A DNA stretch of 64,000 nt from Yponomeuta sedellus (GCA_934045075.1 OW203721.1:630001-694000); one strand, 5' to 3'; positions 1 to 11,335 are shown, numbered from the stretch's first letter. Notes: generated by a model from the sequence alone, not told the origin. A program made the numbers and translations.

Positions 1-54
1 TATCTTATCTGTTTTGAAAGGGAGAAATGTTGATATTCTTAATTCGTTTTTTCT

Positions 55-210
55 CCGCATAATCTATTAATTGTGAAACTAACAGCTTTGACGTTCAATA
101 AGTAAACATTTCGTTTTTATAGTGAATAAAATTCTTTTGACTTTGACATTTATTAATCAGCACTTTTACGACCCAAAACACAATTCACAGAAGCTCCTTC
201 TGTGTAATAT
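55..210 (+). repeat. LINE 3' end, near-identical to an inverted copy at 35.3-35.5 kb
   Basis: Includes tgacgttcaataagtaaaca and gtgaataaaattcttttgac. The complement of this block is found at 35340-35490 with very few differences. More diverged relatives lie at 15449-15545, 48890-49040, 54400-54570 and 62690-62800. Confidence 0.65.
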
Positions 211-604
211 TTGTAAACTTAGCGCGGTAATGTAGAAATCGCTTCATAGTTAGAAGCTAAATGGAGGTAAACAGCAGCATCTATGAATGGCACCGCAGAC
301 GTGAGCCAATCAAGTTTACGACCTTGAGGACGGCGGCGGTTGGGCCAAGTCACAAGATGTGGCCTTGACCTTTTGAGTTCCTTATCAGCATTACAGTCTA
401 TTAGCTTTAGGAATATACCTCGGCTACTATCGGATAGAATCGGATGTATTCGTGTCATAATAATTTCGGAACTAATATGACACTTAATAACAATTATTAT
501 TAACAAAAGAGTGAAGAAAAGTTATATACAGAGCAGGAAGTAATATTACACTCGTGTGCTTTCGGCGAAAACCGAAACCTTCTTGTTTATGTAAGTTTAT
601 AATT
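210..604. other. No recognised gene
   Basis: Contains a 95-codon antisense ORF without recognisable motifs. Nothing else was seen. Confidence 0.4.
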
Positions 605-606
605 GT

Positions 607-778
607 AAAAACCTATTTAGAGGCTAAAAACTCCAGCCATGCCGGGATTCGAACCCGCGACCTCTGGCTATCCGTGCCAGCGCTCTTTCCAACTGAGCTA
701 ATGGGCGACTCACCGGCATCAGTGAAATTTCGAACCTTTTTACACTATTCTCTGTATTACGTACAGAGAATAGTGTAA
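607..778 (-). mobile_element. tRNA-like SINE, antisense
   Basis: Right end cctatttagaggctaaaaa, then a tRNA-like core at 638-706 on the minus strand: an A-box-like tagctcagttgg and a B box ggttcgaatcc. Upstream is the family leader ending at the gtaatac motif. The core folds as a near cloverleaf but has C instead of U at position 33, so it is not a functional tRNA gene. Confidence 0.75.
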
Positions 779-821
779 TAGTGTGAACTACAATAATAAC
801 ATATTTATTATTGTAGTTCAC
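740..821. repeat. Two adjacent perfect hairpins
   Basis: 740-778 has 17-bp arms (ttacactattctctgta and its complement); 783-821 has 16-bp arms (gtgaactacaataata and its complement). The first arm is the SINE's own 5' edge, so the palindrome begins exactly where that sequence ends. Confidence 0.8.
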
Positions 822-1180
822 CTTTTTTTCCTGCACTACCCTTTGCGAGTCTCTTCAACACCAAAGGTTTGCTGGAAGATCATGCTTTTTGCATGAAGCA
901 CGCCCTTGTACATTTACTCGTGTAATTACTGCAAAATATAATTTAAAAAAAAATAAGACGGGATCTAAATTGTTACGTGGATGCTTTCTTTTTAAAAGCC
1001 GCCTGAGTTTAGTCTCCGCTGCAGCTTGTGCCTTGTGCGGAAAGCCCAGCAAAGACCAGCCACGGTCAATCTTGTTATCAGCCAGTGGCGGTGACGGTGC
1101 CGCAATGTTGTATGGAGTGTGAATACTGTAATCTCATTTGCGATTGATTCACGCGACTTTTGTATGAATACGAAGAAGTG

Positions 1181-1376
1181 TAATTATAATCATGTGGGTA
1201 CAGCGATATCATTCCGATGTAAAACCTAACTGCAAAGTAGGTACTCGGGGCTGCAAGTGCAAATTACTTCAGCCAGATGTTGCTGCCTGTACGTAATACA
1301 GAGAGTATTGTAAAGAGGTTCGAAATTTCACTGATGCCGGTGAGTCGCCCATTAGCTCAGTTGGGAGAACGCCCCA
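1181..1376 (+). mobile_element. tRNA-like SINE, 5' part only
   Basis: The family leader from ataatcatgtgggtacagcg through the start of the tRNA-like core (cccattagctcagttgggag), then cut off. Confidence 0.7.
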
Positions 1377-1563
1377 ACACCCAACCACTAGACGTCGAGT
1401 GCGCGAATTTATTGGGTCTTGGCAACCTTGAAAAACATGATAGCAGAATTGGTTGCATCTCCATAGGATACATCAGACAGAGAAGAAGAATTGAGCCATA
1501 AACCATTAACACATCACATTAACATCACACTTCACACTAATATTATAAAGGCGAATGTTTGTG

Positions 1564-1668
1564 GAAGCGCTCGTGGCCTAGGCAAACCGAGTGATTGGAA
1601 CCAATCACTTGGTTAAGCAACAACAGGCGCGGTCAGGTACAGGATGGGTGAGCGTATAACGATAACGA
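1564..1668 (+). mobile_element. Head-only 5S rRNA-like SINE with 12-bp TSD
   Basis: The 105-bp insert is flanked by perfect copies of cgaatgtttgtg (1552-1563 and 1669-1680). It reads from gaagcgctcgtggcc to a short tail ataacgataacga. Element positions 49 onwards (gttaagcaac) and 68-87 (ggtcaggtacaggatgggtg) resemble the A box and the IE/C box of 5S rRNA genes at nearly the same spacing. It lacks the ~250-bp body present in other copies. It interrupts another dispersed repeat (1537-1735). Confidence 0.75.
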
Positions 1669-1735
1669 CGAATGTTTGTGAGTGTGTTTGTTTGCTACTT
1701 CGATAGCGTAAAAAAACGTATAACGACCAACCTAA

Positions 1736-3280
1736 ATATGTGACATGGCAACACAACATTTCGTTTGCACCGTACTGACTTACTTAAATACTTGCCACCT
1801 TTTTACTTGGGTGCGAAAGTAAAAGTGGGTTATATTTTTCCTGAGTATGTATGATTTGCATGCCGGTATCGGAACCCACGACCTGCCGAATAAGAAACCG
1901 CTCTGAAATCCGCGGCGGGTACGCGTGGTAATTAACACTTTCTTTCTGGGAGAAGTCATGTGAACTGCAACTTTACATTTATAGGCTACATTTTTTTTAT
2001 GATGTATGAGGTTTCCTTGTTACCATGCAATAATCATATGGCTAGGACGATTTTGAAAAATTTTACGTGAAATGTCATGCAGTGGTCACTGACCATATAA
2101 CATCAAGAAGTAGCCTACGTCCAGCAGTGGATGAATTCGGGCTGATTTACTAACGATATAGTGATTGATTGATTTGTCGATAATCGAATCGAACCGAATG
2201 GATGGATGTATCGAGTCGCTACGACAACGTCACGATACACACCAATAACGACTAACAACTGTCAAGTAAAAGTCATTGTCAAAATGCTCTCTGCCAATGG
2301 ATGCACTGACTCAGTCCGCTATTTTGTTTGGTAATAGTTTTTTTGACGTTTATTGTAATGGCGGTTAAAGTCAATACTCTGAGATTCAGCTCAGAGCATA
2401 GCCTTGCTCCTCGTGACGGCCACCACGACACGTTTGCTGTGATATCACGACTTTTTATTACTTTCGGTGTATTACCACAGAAGACTCTTTTTGTTTAGTA
2501 AATATCGAACGTATCGTGGTACAGGGAATAGTAGAAGGCATCAGAGCGCGTGGTAGAGCCCCAGTGCTTTAGGCGAACCAGGGTAAGTCCACCGTGGGCA
2601 GACATCTTCATAAATGCACAGAGCGGCAACTAACCTAGAGGAATTGGAAGACATCGTGAAACAAGCAACATCAGCCTGCAATAAGACTTCTTCTTGAGGA
2701 CTACGACCGCTTTGTCAAGTCCGTAGCGACTAAGGAGACGAAGAAATTAGGCCTCTGACCACGATACGTGTGCTTCGCTCACTCACACTGTTCAGAATAA
2801 GTCATAATAACAGAACAAGCTAAACAAGCTCTGAGCTGGTCCCAAACGATTCAAACATAGTAATACACCAATCTCAGGCAATTTGAACATGTTGAAGTAA
2901 CGCCACTTCTAGTGAGAATCGAACCAAAGACCTCTATTAAAAACCTCCAAACAAACAAGATTTTCAAATATTTTGACGAACGCGGCAGTCAAAGTGCGCC
3001 TAAAGAAACTGCAACCAATGAAGATTCATGGTCATCAAAGATTCGTGATCATTGCACTCCACACATACGGATGTTACGAAGGATTTATCGATACAATTAC
3101 TCTACAGAAGAGTCAGTGCCGTGCCTTTACTTTTCACTCATTCACTGAGCCCGTACGTCTGGCGTATCCTGTGCCACAATCAAAGAGTCCCTTACTGGCG
3201 AATCTTTCCACCACCATGCCTTGCCATCAACACGCTAAGAACAAGAAAAACTACGAGTCTGATTATTCAAACTGCAGATG
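1736..3280. other. No recognised gene
   Basis: Short ORFs only. A SINE-like 3' fragment (cgcgtggtaattaacac) lies near 1915-1985. The rest is unassigned. Confidence 0.4.
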
Positions 3281-3665
3281 AAGCGGTTTTTTCGATTTGA
3301 ATGAATCGAATTGTCATATTTTACCATGGTTTTATGATATAGGGATGGGCATTTTCGATTCGATATATTACTCGATCTGGGGATTAAGAGATTTTGTTGA
3401 TTCGAATGAATCGAAGTGTCTTATTTTACCATAGTTTTATGATATATGGATGGGCGTTTTAGATTCGATATATTACTCTATGTGTAGATTAAGCGATTTT
3501 GTCGAATCGAATGAAGAGAATGGTCATAGTAAACCATAACTTGTAGTTTTATGAAATGGGGGTGGGCTTTTACGATTCGATATATTACTCGATGTGTGGT
3601 TTAAGCGATTTTGTCGAATCAAATGAAGAGAATGGTCATAGTAAACCATAATTTGTAGATTTATG
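3281..3665. repeat. Tandem repeat, ~108-bp unit, about 3.5 copies
   Basis: Unit starts near 3280, 3386, 3491 and 3602, each with a gattttgtcgaatcgaatga-like opening, a tcatattttaccat-like block and gattcgatatattactc. The last two units are the most alike. Confidence 0.8.
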
Positions 3666-3914
3666 AAAGACTTGTATTCATTGGGCGTTTTATGCTATCC
3701 AACTTCACGACCCTCCCGGCGCTGTCGGCTCGTGATTTGACGAAATGACGCAACGGTGTAAAGACCTCCGCCAGAAATAGAGGACGGAACTCGATCGCAA
3801 TCGCCTCACTTCGTGGGTAGAACAAAAACTCACTTTTTGGGCGCAGCGATTTTTCTGTGAGTCTTCAATATCGTCAACAGGCAGTTTTGTTTTTTTCCCA
3901 ATAGTGAAGAAGAA

Positions 3915-4050
3915 TCTCAATTGGTAGAGCGCTGGCACGGATAGCCAGAGGTTGCGGGTTCGAATCCCGGCATGGGTGAAAGTTTTAGCCTCTAAATAGG
4001 TTTTTAAATTTGTTCCTTAGCACGGGTTAGTGCATTAAAATAAAAATAGT
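3915..4050 (+). mobile_element. 5'-truncated tRNA-like SINE with 14-bp TSD
   Basis: Perfect atagtgaagaagaa flanks at 3901-3914 and 4051-4064. The copy starts inside the tRNA-like D arm and runs through the B box, the ttagcctctaaatagg motif and the 3' end gttagtgcattaaaataaaa. The truncation plus TSD identifies the family as retroposed, with this 3' end. Confidence 0.85.
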
Positions 4051-4059
4051 ATAGTGAAG

Positions 4060-4330
4060 AAGAAGAAAAGCATTTATTACACCAAACAGAAACACACGCT
4101 ACTTACAACATATAATCTTCTAACATAATACGTACATAAAAATAACCAAAATACAAAGAAAAAAATATGGACATTAAAAAAAAACAATAAAGTATAATAA
4201 AAAAACTTAACTCACAGTCGCGGTGTGTCCCTCTTGCTGAAAAAGGCAGCGAGCTCAGCATTGTGCTATGGGCATTCGCCCAAAGCGCTGATTTTCAGCA
4301 AGTGCCCGTTTGTCCCACGAATATGTCGAA
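4060..4330 (-). repeat. Tail and body of the tRNA-Gly-like SINE family
   Basis: Minus-strand match to 31740-31890, with the shared segments gtcgcggtgtgtc and caaagcgctg, followed by an AT-rich tail. Confidence 0.6.
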
Positions 4331-4612
4331 AAGAAAGAAAAATTAACAAATAAAATTACTTAAAATACGAATAAATAAATACAGATGAAAATTACTTCAA
4401 ATACAAATAGTGCAAGTTTCTTTTTGACTAGTGGCAATTCGGTTTTTGAAGGCTTTTCCGACACCCTGTATTATAAAGAAACTAAAGAAAAAATATAAAG
4501 AATTATTAGATGACCACGCAAGCGTTGATTTGCTATTTTAGCCCAGAACCTTTTCTCAGACCTATTAACAAAGACATGAGATTTTTATAAATTAGTAGGT
4601 ATGTTATATAAG

Positions 4613-4690
4613 GAGCGGTGCTAGGTAATGGTAGTTCGCCGGCCTAGCATTCGGGAGATCGGGGTTTAAATCCCGACCTACCAACGACAT
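4613..4690 (+). repeat. tRNA-like sequence, probably SINE head
   Basis: ggtaatggtagttcgccggc and a B-box-like gggtttaaatccc. Stems are imperfect and no CCA-side acceptor pairing is clear. Confidence 0.4.
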
Positions 4691-5184
4691 TGTGTCACAT
4701 TTTTCACGAGTTTTCAAGTTTTGCGTAATTCAAATAATAGTCCAGCCTGTGGATATGGCAAGTGACAGATATTGGTGTGTGCCTATCTCTCTGGGGTACG
4801 GGCGTGAAATTATATTGCATTGTAATTCAAGATGGCGCGGCTCGCGCCTCTCCAAGGTCGAAACTTGAATTTTTATTGCGACCCCTTACCTGATATCAAT
4901 AACCACTACCACCTACTGCATAGCAAAAATATCCATCTATTATCCAATATCCAACTATTGGATATCATCAAATATCCAACTATTGTACTTAACAGTATGA
5001 GATCACCTAAAAAACTTGTAGGTTATAATACCCAGTTTTTTTTGCATGCCAATATAAAGTTTAGTACATCAGCCAGTTGCTTAACTACTTTCCGACTCTC
5101 CCAGGTTTGGAGGATGAAACCTCTTACAGAGATAAGCACGCGTTTGTACAAGTTTTGCTTTCGATATCAACCCTTTACATTTCC

Positions 5185-5667
5185 CCACTGCTGGGGCACG
5201 GGTCTCTTCCTGCATGGTACGGCCATACGTGCCATACGGTGGGCTAAGGTGTTTTAATTGTTCAACGGTGATGTCATCAATACCGGCTGCTTTCCCGGTC
5301 ACGAGGGACTTGATTCCAAATTTAACCTCAGCAACCGTGAATGAGTTGGTAAGGTCGCAGGATTCGCTAATAGGGCTTAGTTCGTGGTGCGCCTTTTTGA
5401 GCCTATGCAGTGGTTTTCCATTAATGAGGAGTTGATGAGCTACCTGATTGGCGGTAACTTTCCCAGGATTAGAAGCAGGGGGAGGGTCACCAGTGAGCTT
5501 TCTGATTGTAACCCACGCTCTTTTGCTGTTGTGGGTCATATTAACATTCGTTAGGCCATACTCCACCTCGGGGGCCAAGTCCGGGTTGGTGGAGGATTGT
5601 AAGACAGTGGCGGGCCTTACCGTCAGAAGTTATGAAGCCGCCCATAAGGCCTCTGACATGGCTTAAA
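5185..5667 (-). mobile_element. 5S-like SINE split by a LINE RT fragment
   Basis: The 3' part (5185-5232) and the body (5549-5667) are both recognisable on the minus strand. They are separated by about 316 bp of LINE coding sequence. Confidence 0.65.
5245..5548 (-). pseudogene. LINE RT N-terminal fragment
   Basis: The minus strand encodes a short piece of non-LTR retrotransposon ORF2. It covers the linker before the RT domain (NSKRAWVTIRKLTGDP) and the first RT motif (VTGKAAGIDDITVEQLKHL). The ORF then runs into antisense SINE sequence. The endonuclease and the catalytic RT motifs are missing, so it is a dead fragment lying inside a 5S-like SINE. Confidence 0.75.
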
Positions 5668-5712
5668 GTTTTGCTTTAGTAACGCCCTTTTCAATATTTC
5701 GCGTGCAAAAAA

Positions 5713-5890
5713 GTATATACAGTGGCGATAGCCCAGTGGATTGGACAACGGACTCGGAAACGGGAGACCCTCGTTCGATTCCCAGTGTGGGCAAGTACCT
5801 ACCAATGGGTTTGTTTTTTAAATTATGTACATTTGTGAAGTTATACGTAGTAGCAATACCACTCGCTACCCATGGAGGAAAACATCATCC
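5713..5890 (+). mobile_element. tRNA-like SINE head and body
   Basis: gatagcccagtggattggac and B box cgttcgattccc, then a body with gaagttatacgtagtagcaa. The body also occurs at 44290-44340 and the family 3' part at 6235-6350 and 50370-50455. Confidence 0.6.
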
Positions 5891-6175
5891 TCAACCCATT
5901 TATGTCCCCACTGAGGGGCACGGGTCTCTTCCCTGAGGAAGGTTTAGGTCATACTCCACCACGGGATTGGTGGAGGCTTGCAAGACTTACTGTCAGAAGT
6001 TTTCAAGCCGCCCTAAGGCCTCTGACTTGGCTTAACGATTGCCATCTATCGACGGCAGCCGGCACCAACCGCTTAGCGTGCCTTGCGAAGCACGGAACCG
6101 CTCGGAAAAATGCCACTAGCGTTAGTCATAGACTAGTTACCTATCCATGAACTGAACGCGCCGTGTTTCTTAACC
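5891..6175 (-). mobile_element. 5S-like SINE, diverged
   Basis: Minus-strand copy with recognisable body and a degraded 5S-like head (remnant of the promoter block near 6135-6175). It follows a tRNA-like SINE at 5713. Confidence 0.7.
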
Positions 6176-6234
6176 TTCGTGATCGTTTAAGAACACTTAG
6201 GCAGCCGGGGCTACAAGCGATTTAGTGAAGGAAA

Positions 6235-6350
6235 ACATCGTGAGGAACCCTGAGTGCCTGAGTTGCCAATCCGCGATGGGCACGCGTGGTAAACTCATAC
6301 TCTCTCTCTCTCTCTTTGAGAGAAGGCCCGTGCCCTGCGGTAATATTTAT
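6235..6350. repeat. SINE 3' fragment with CT run
   Basis: gaggaaccctgagtgcctga, ctctctctctctctttgaga and ggcccgtgccctgcgg are shared with 44310-44560 and 50385-50450. Confidence 0.5.
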
Positions 6351-6756
6351 AGGCGACGTAAAAAAGTATGCAAAATTCTGCAAATTTGCAATGTTTAATA
6401 ACAAAGTCCTCATATAATTGGCTTCGTAAGCAGGCAGGCCAATGAAGACTGGCATATTTAGGCGAGTAGTAGGTTGCCTTGTGTTTAAATAGCTATCTTA
6501 TTGCCTGTTAGTGAGTCTATTGTCAAATGCTTATTGGCACATTATTCCCGACGCCACAGCTAGTTATGTGTTCTCGTCGCCAATAGCGCAATAACAATTT
6601 GGTGGAACTTAATTTTGACCATATTGCAAAGCTAACGTAGTCGATTTAGGATTGTTAAGTGGAGTTTCTGCCGCTTTCGCAATTGAGAATTTAACTTAGT
6701 AACGAATTTAATATCTGTTGGTTTCTGTAGGCTCTACTAAGGTAAGAAGATAGGAT

Positions 6757-7068
6757 CCCTGAAGATATTTTAAGGTTGTCTGAAACACGTCAGCGTAAAG
6801 TACACTTTGTCTCAAAAGGGCTACTACAATATAAAGGATTATTTAGATAATAATGATGTTTGGAAGTAAAGCCAGTGCAATGCGTGAGTTCTACATTATG
6901 TGACAATTAAGTAAACTCTGTTAATCAAGGACTTTGAAAATAGGAACTAAGATTAGATTTTTTTCCCGAAATGATCTGGTATTTGTAAATGGATACGTAG
7001 TTTTACTTGTAACTTTCATCAAGCCGCAGTGCTTGTGTTACTTTGAATAAAACCTTTTTGATTTGATC
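6757..7068 (+). repeat. LINE N1 3' end
   Basis: Last codons (cacattttgtgccaaaa-like region) and 3' UTR to ttgaataaaacctttttgat. A related shorter end lies at 7617-7727. Confidence 0.75.
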
Positions 7069-7073
7069 AGGCT

Positions 7074-7200
7074 TTACGGGTTTCACGCCTATAGTATCCC
7101 GGAGGGCTAGGCAGAGACCAGGGACTGCTACTTGCTACGTTTCTGATAGATCTCTTTCGTTTCACCAACATTCATTAGTAAATGTCTGCACGGCTGACAC
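7074..7200 (+). repeat. Dispersed repeat R
   Basis: ggcagagaccagggactgc followed by the cttcgtttcaccaac block. Other copies: 32836-32985, 45985-46075, 48085-48245 and a diverged one at 57055-57180. Probably a LINE 3' region. Confidence 0.6.
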
Positions 7201-7287
7201 TTGCATAGTTCAAATATATTTTTTTGTTGTTGGCCGTTGTTGGCAAAGAAATAATTATGTGCGTCTGGCTTTTGTTACTTTAAAAGA

Positions 7288-7480
7288 ACATCATCACCAT
7301 CATCAGCCATTCGACGCCCACTGCATGTCACAGGCCTCCCTCATGGTTTTCCAAGCTTCACGGTCTTGTGCCGTCCGCATCCACTCCCCGCCATCGTAAG
7401 CAGGTCGTCAGACCATCTGGTGGAGGGCCTGCCCACGCTGCGTAGTCGGTCTGTGGTTGCCAGGTCAGAACTTTAATGCC
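7288..7480 (-). pseudogene. RTE-type LINE C-terminal end, antisense
   Basis: Minus strand encodes WMRTAQDREAWKTMREACDM QW, followed by a gat-type tail at 7288-7305. It is related to the element at 59144 but from a different subfamily. Confidence 0.7.
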
Positions 7481-7616
7481 CCACAAAGAGAACTTTTAAA
7501 AGGACACTACTTTCTTTTATGGTGTGACGCTAGTTACCCCCTCTGAAGTATTTATACGTAATTAATAGAATTATCTGTTAAAATTAGCTTTAGGCTGTTC
7601 GTTCTTAAGATATGCC

Positions 7617-7727
7617 ATTTTTTCCTCAAAATTATCTAGCATTTGAAATGGGCACATAGTTTGACTTGTAACGTTCACTAAGCCGCAGTTTCTGCGCTAC
7701 TTTGAATAAAACCTTTTCATTTCATTC
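7617..7727 (+). repeat. LINE N1 3' UTR end
   Basis: gcgctactttgaataaaacc and the upstream UTR block. Confidence 0.7.
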
Positions 7728-8210
7728 CAATTCGTTTCAATAGTGAAGTCTCCATTTAATGAATAAGGAGTGTAACGAAGGTTAGATTACCCTATACTCC
7801 ATTTGCTGTCGTAAGTTTGGTACGATCTTAAATAACAGATATGAAATGTGTGTCACTACAGGCACAGCAAAGCAACACTAAAATCTGTTATATCCAATAC
7901 ATGGGAACTGTTTAATATGAACAATTTTATCTACTACGAATTAATGTTACGTCGGAATAAATATGGCGGTCACAACCACATCAAAAGCGATAACTTTTCA
8001 GGTATCCGATCTTAGGAGAGGCATTAGACAAATATTCCGGAAGACATAACGAATTCAGAGCACATGACCGTCCTACATACGGGTTCGCGCATTGCACAAT
8101 AGTTAAACTCCGCTCTAAAGCGCCTACACATGCAAGTTTGGGTCAGTCGTGGTCTTATATTTCACAGAACGATTCAGAATAATCTTGCACCACAATTCCT
8201 GGAAGAAATT

Positions 8211-8467
8211 TCGCACCCTCAGAACGAAAGAGGCCTAAGTAAAAAAATTGTGAAATTGAGTTACAATCATAGAGTCATAAAAAGGTATGCCGTGGACGGA
8301 AGATTCGCTATGCTCTTTTTTTACAATAAGTACCTTTGTTTTCTATTCATCGGATAGAGCATACATTTTTATGTCACTCTATGATTGTTAGGTACTCAAT
8401 TTTTTGAGATTTTTTGAGTATTTAAACTATTTTATGACTTAGGCCTCTTTCGTTCTGAGGGTGCGAT
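8211..8467. mobile_element. TIR element (MITE-like)
   Basis: 30-bp near-perfect inverted termini, tcgcaccctcagaacgaaag and onward. A second inner inverted pair (acaatcatagagt) surrounds the centre. No coding capacity. Confidence 0.8.
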
Positions 8468-8551
8468 TTATTTAACAATAAGGCCGCCAATTGTATCGTA
8501 TCTTCTATATTTTCTGTTTCTGTAACGTTGAGTGGAGCAGAGGGCGTCGAC

Positions 8552-8826
8552 AATACCCTGCCATCGTCCCTTTCTGGTTTTGGCTGCGATTTTCAGCTCG
8601 GGTAACGTTAGTCCGCCTGTCTTTATCTCCGCTGCCACTGAGGGCCGCCGGGTTAGTTTGGGACGACCATGTTTCTTCTTTACTTGGGGGGTCCACTCTA
8701 GAGCTTGTCTAGGATGTGGCTAGGCTGCTTTCTGAGAGTGTGGGCTTTCCATGTCCACTTGCGGCGCTTGATCTGGTGACCGATCGGTGATTCGCGGCAG
8801 AGCTTCAACGCTTTCTCGTTACATGT
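8552..8826 (-). pseudogene. RTE-type LINE C-terminal remnant, antisense
   Basis: Minus strand reads LCRESPIGHQIKRRKWTWKA then HTLRKQPSHILDKL, stop codons, and KKKHGRPKLTRRPSVAAEIK. The order IKRRKW-GHTLRK-GRPK matches the end of RTE-like ORF2. Confidence 0.7.
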
Positions 8827-9659
8827 ATTCCCAGAAAATACCGGGAATCTTCAGGGGATTTACCTGCGCGTAATGAGCCATACCTAATAGTGGGCCAATG
8901 AACTGCTGTACATGAAGAACGCCACTTTTGTCCTGTGGTTTGTCATGATTACTGATGAAGCAGTCACAGAGTGCATAGGTTTGCCAGAAAGTTCGCTCAA
9001 TAATTTCCTGAATTCCTAAAACATATTGTGGTGTATATCTCTAAATCAAATTTGACAGGGATTGACGAAACATCGACGTTGGTTCCAGATTCCCTAAAAA
9101 CGCCATCGCAAAAACAGACTCTTCTGTTCGTTCAGACGTGTGTGGAATGGCCCTTAGATGCCTATTTATACAGCCCACACCCACTGTCCTATCGTTACGT
9201 AACCGAGAGTGAGAAATTAGAATATAATGCTCAATAATGACAGCGCGGCTGTCACCTAATGGAAGCGAGGACAGTCAAGTTGTAATTTGACAGTTACAGG
9301 TGCCTATTGACGCTCCGAGCATTGTAGTTACAATCTTCATTTTTTATGTCTTCACAAATCGCGAGTGTCAAAATTGTTCGCCCATTTTGCGTCAAGACGT
9401 GACTTTGGCAGTCGATATCAGCTGCCATTTAGATAATTTATACAAGAACTAGAATACATTTTATTATTATACAATACATTGCATACAAAACATTTAACAA
9501 GACATCACTTCCTTCACCTGCCGCTCCTTCTTGCGCAGGATCTTGATGGTCTCCGCGTGCCTGCGCGAAAGCAATTGTAAGTGAGAAATATTTATGTAAA
9601 TGTCGAATCTTGGTTTTATAAATAACACTTTTGGCCTATTAAACCTGGAAGTCAACAAC

Positions 9660-9925
9660 AACATTGCTGTGTGGTGTCGGCTTAGAGAATAGCACCAACC
9701 CAATTTTTTTCCGCGGGTGTCGTAAAAGGGACACAAACCAGGGGGTGGGCAGCAGCGCCTCCTGCAGTGCAATTCCACCATACTGCGATCCCCAACCCGT
9801 ATGCCCAGCGTGGGGATTATGGACATTACCCCTCAATGATGGCACAACGTTGCGCTGTGGCGTTCATTAGGGGAGGGCTATGTCCAGCAGTGGACTAATA
9901 TAGCCTGAAGAAGAAGAACAACAGC
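9660..9925 (+). repeat. LINE 3' UTR (zn family) with GAA tail
   Basis: Starts tgtggtgtcggcttagagaa and ends with the ggggagggctatgtccagca block and gaagaagaag. Antisense copies lie at 19494-19735 and 36095-36330. Confidence 0.7.
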
Positions 9926-9974
9926 ATGATGCCAGTTGAAAATTAGCTCAACCCGTCTCTCGAGGATCCTTTTT

Positions 9975-10471
9975 AGGGTTCCGTACCTCAAAAGGAAAAA
10001 ACGGAACCCTTATAGGATCACTTTGTTGTCCGTCTGTTCGTCCGTCCGTCTGTCAAGACCCTTTTTCTCAGGAACGCGTAGAGGTATGAAGCTGAAATTT
10101 ATATCAATTACTCAGGTCTACTGTCCCTTGAAGCTGTGAAAAAATCAAACTTCTAAGCCAACGCAATCAAAAGATACAGCCGTTTATGCCGCAAATTTTC
10201 GACACTTGCAAGGGAATCAAAACCTACAGGGTGCTTCCCGTGAACTCAGAATCTTGAAATTTGGTACGAAGCAACGTCTTATAGCATAGATAAAGGAAAA
10301 ATTACGAAAACCATAAATTTTTAGTTACATCACATAATATATATTTTTTTTTAATAATTTTAAACCTACTACCCATTTCCTCTGGTATTAAATTGAAATT
10401 CATACCAAATACTCAGGTCTATAATACAGGTTTGTACGGAACCCTCGGTGCGCGAGTCTGACTTGTTTTAA
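9975..10471 (+). repeat. Dispersed repeat W
   Basis: Begins gggttccgtacctcaaaagg, with a small hairpin formed with the aacggaaccc that follows, and ends acggaaccctcggtgcgcga. A second long copy lies at 59890-60395 and pieces at 50795-50830, 60588-60640, 37700-37760 and 43530-43640. The class is not clear to me. Confidence 0.65.
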
Positions 10472-10538
10472 ATATATATTTGAACTCCAGATTAACTGCA
10501 ATATTCGTGCTAGCCTTCTCCTCACATTCTCATCTCGA

Positions 10539-10576
10539 TTTTCTGGATACTATTTTATTAAATAGTATCCAGAAAA
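10539..10576. repeat. Perfect hairpin, 17-bp arms
   Basis: ttttctggatactattt, four-base loop, exact complement. Confidence 0.85.
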
Positions 10577-10671
10577 TTGCCAGTTCAGGCGTGTGTTGAT
10601 TTTTCTATATTTATATTTTGTTACTGTAGTCTCTGTGTACAATAAATAATATTTATTCTATCTATATTTCT

Positions 10672-10730
10672 TATCTGAGCACATAAGAAATAAAACGTAC
10701 AAACGCAAGCTTATCTCTGAAAGAAAAAAA
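10672..10730 (+). repeat. Dispersed repeat U fragment
   Basis: cacataagaaataa followed by the agcttatctctgaaag block. Relatives at 23665-23760 and 38170-38260. Confidence 0.5.
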
Positions 10731-11125
10731 CACTACAAAACGGATCTACAAAATAGTTATACAAAATAAACTAGCCAATTCCTAATTCACCTACCTACTA
10801 AAAGAAAAAATAAATAAACTGCATAAAAATGTATCTAAAAGGAAAAATATACATAGATACAGTTTGTCAAAAAATTCAAGAAACCGGAAGAGAAACTTTT
10901 TTATTGGTATTATCGAAAATTAAGACCATTTATTACCTTTGAAAAAGCACAATACATCCTTATAATGTAATGACTCTATTTTTTATTTTTATAATGCTTT
11001 TAAGTGCAAGAAATTATGTAACACAGACAAAAAGTCTGAGCGAAACCTTACTCTTTAAATTCTACACTTTTTTGACAAAGTATGTTTATTTTGCTTTTAA
11101 CATTCTAGGCCTTTTTCGTAGTATG

Positions 11126-11335
11126 CAGCAACTAGCTGTGCGCCGCGGTGTTACCCGCGATTTATCGATTTTCCCATGGGAATAATGATATTTCCCGCAT
11201 TAAAACGTAGCCTATGTGTTAATCTAAGGCGTCAGCTAACTCCATACCAAGTTTTATTAAAATCGCTAAAGCCGGTTAGACGGTAACAAACATACACACT
11301 CACAAACTTTCGCCTTTACAATATTAGTGTGATGT
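11126..11335 (+). repeat. Dispersed repeat S2
   Basis: gctgtgcgccgcggtgttac to the ctttcgcctttacaatatta end. The complement of its right end lies at 1537-1735 and carries the head-only 5S-like SINE. Confidence 0.6.
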
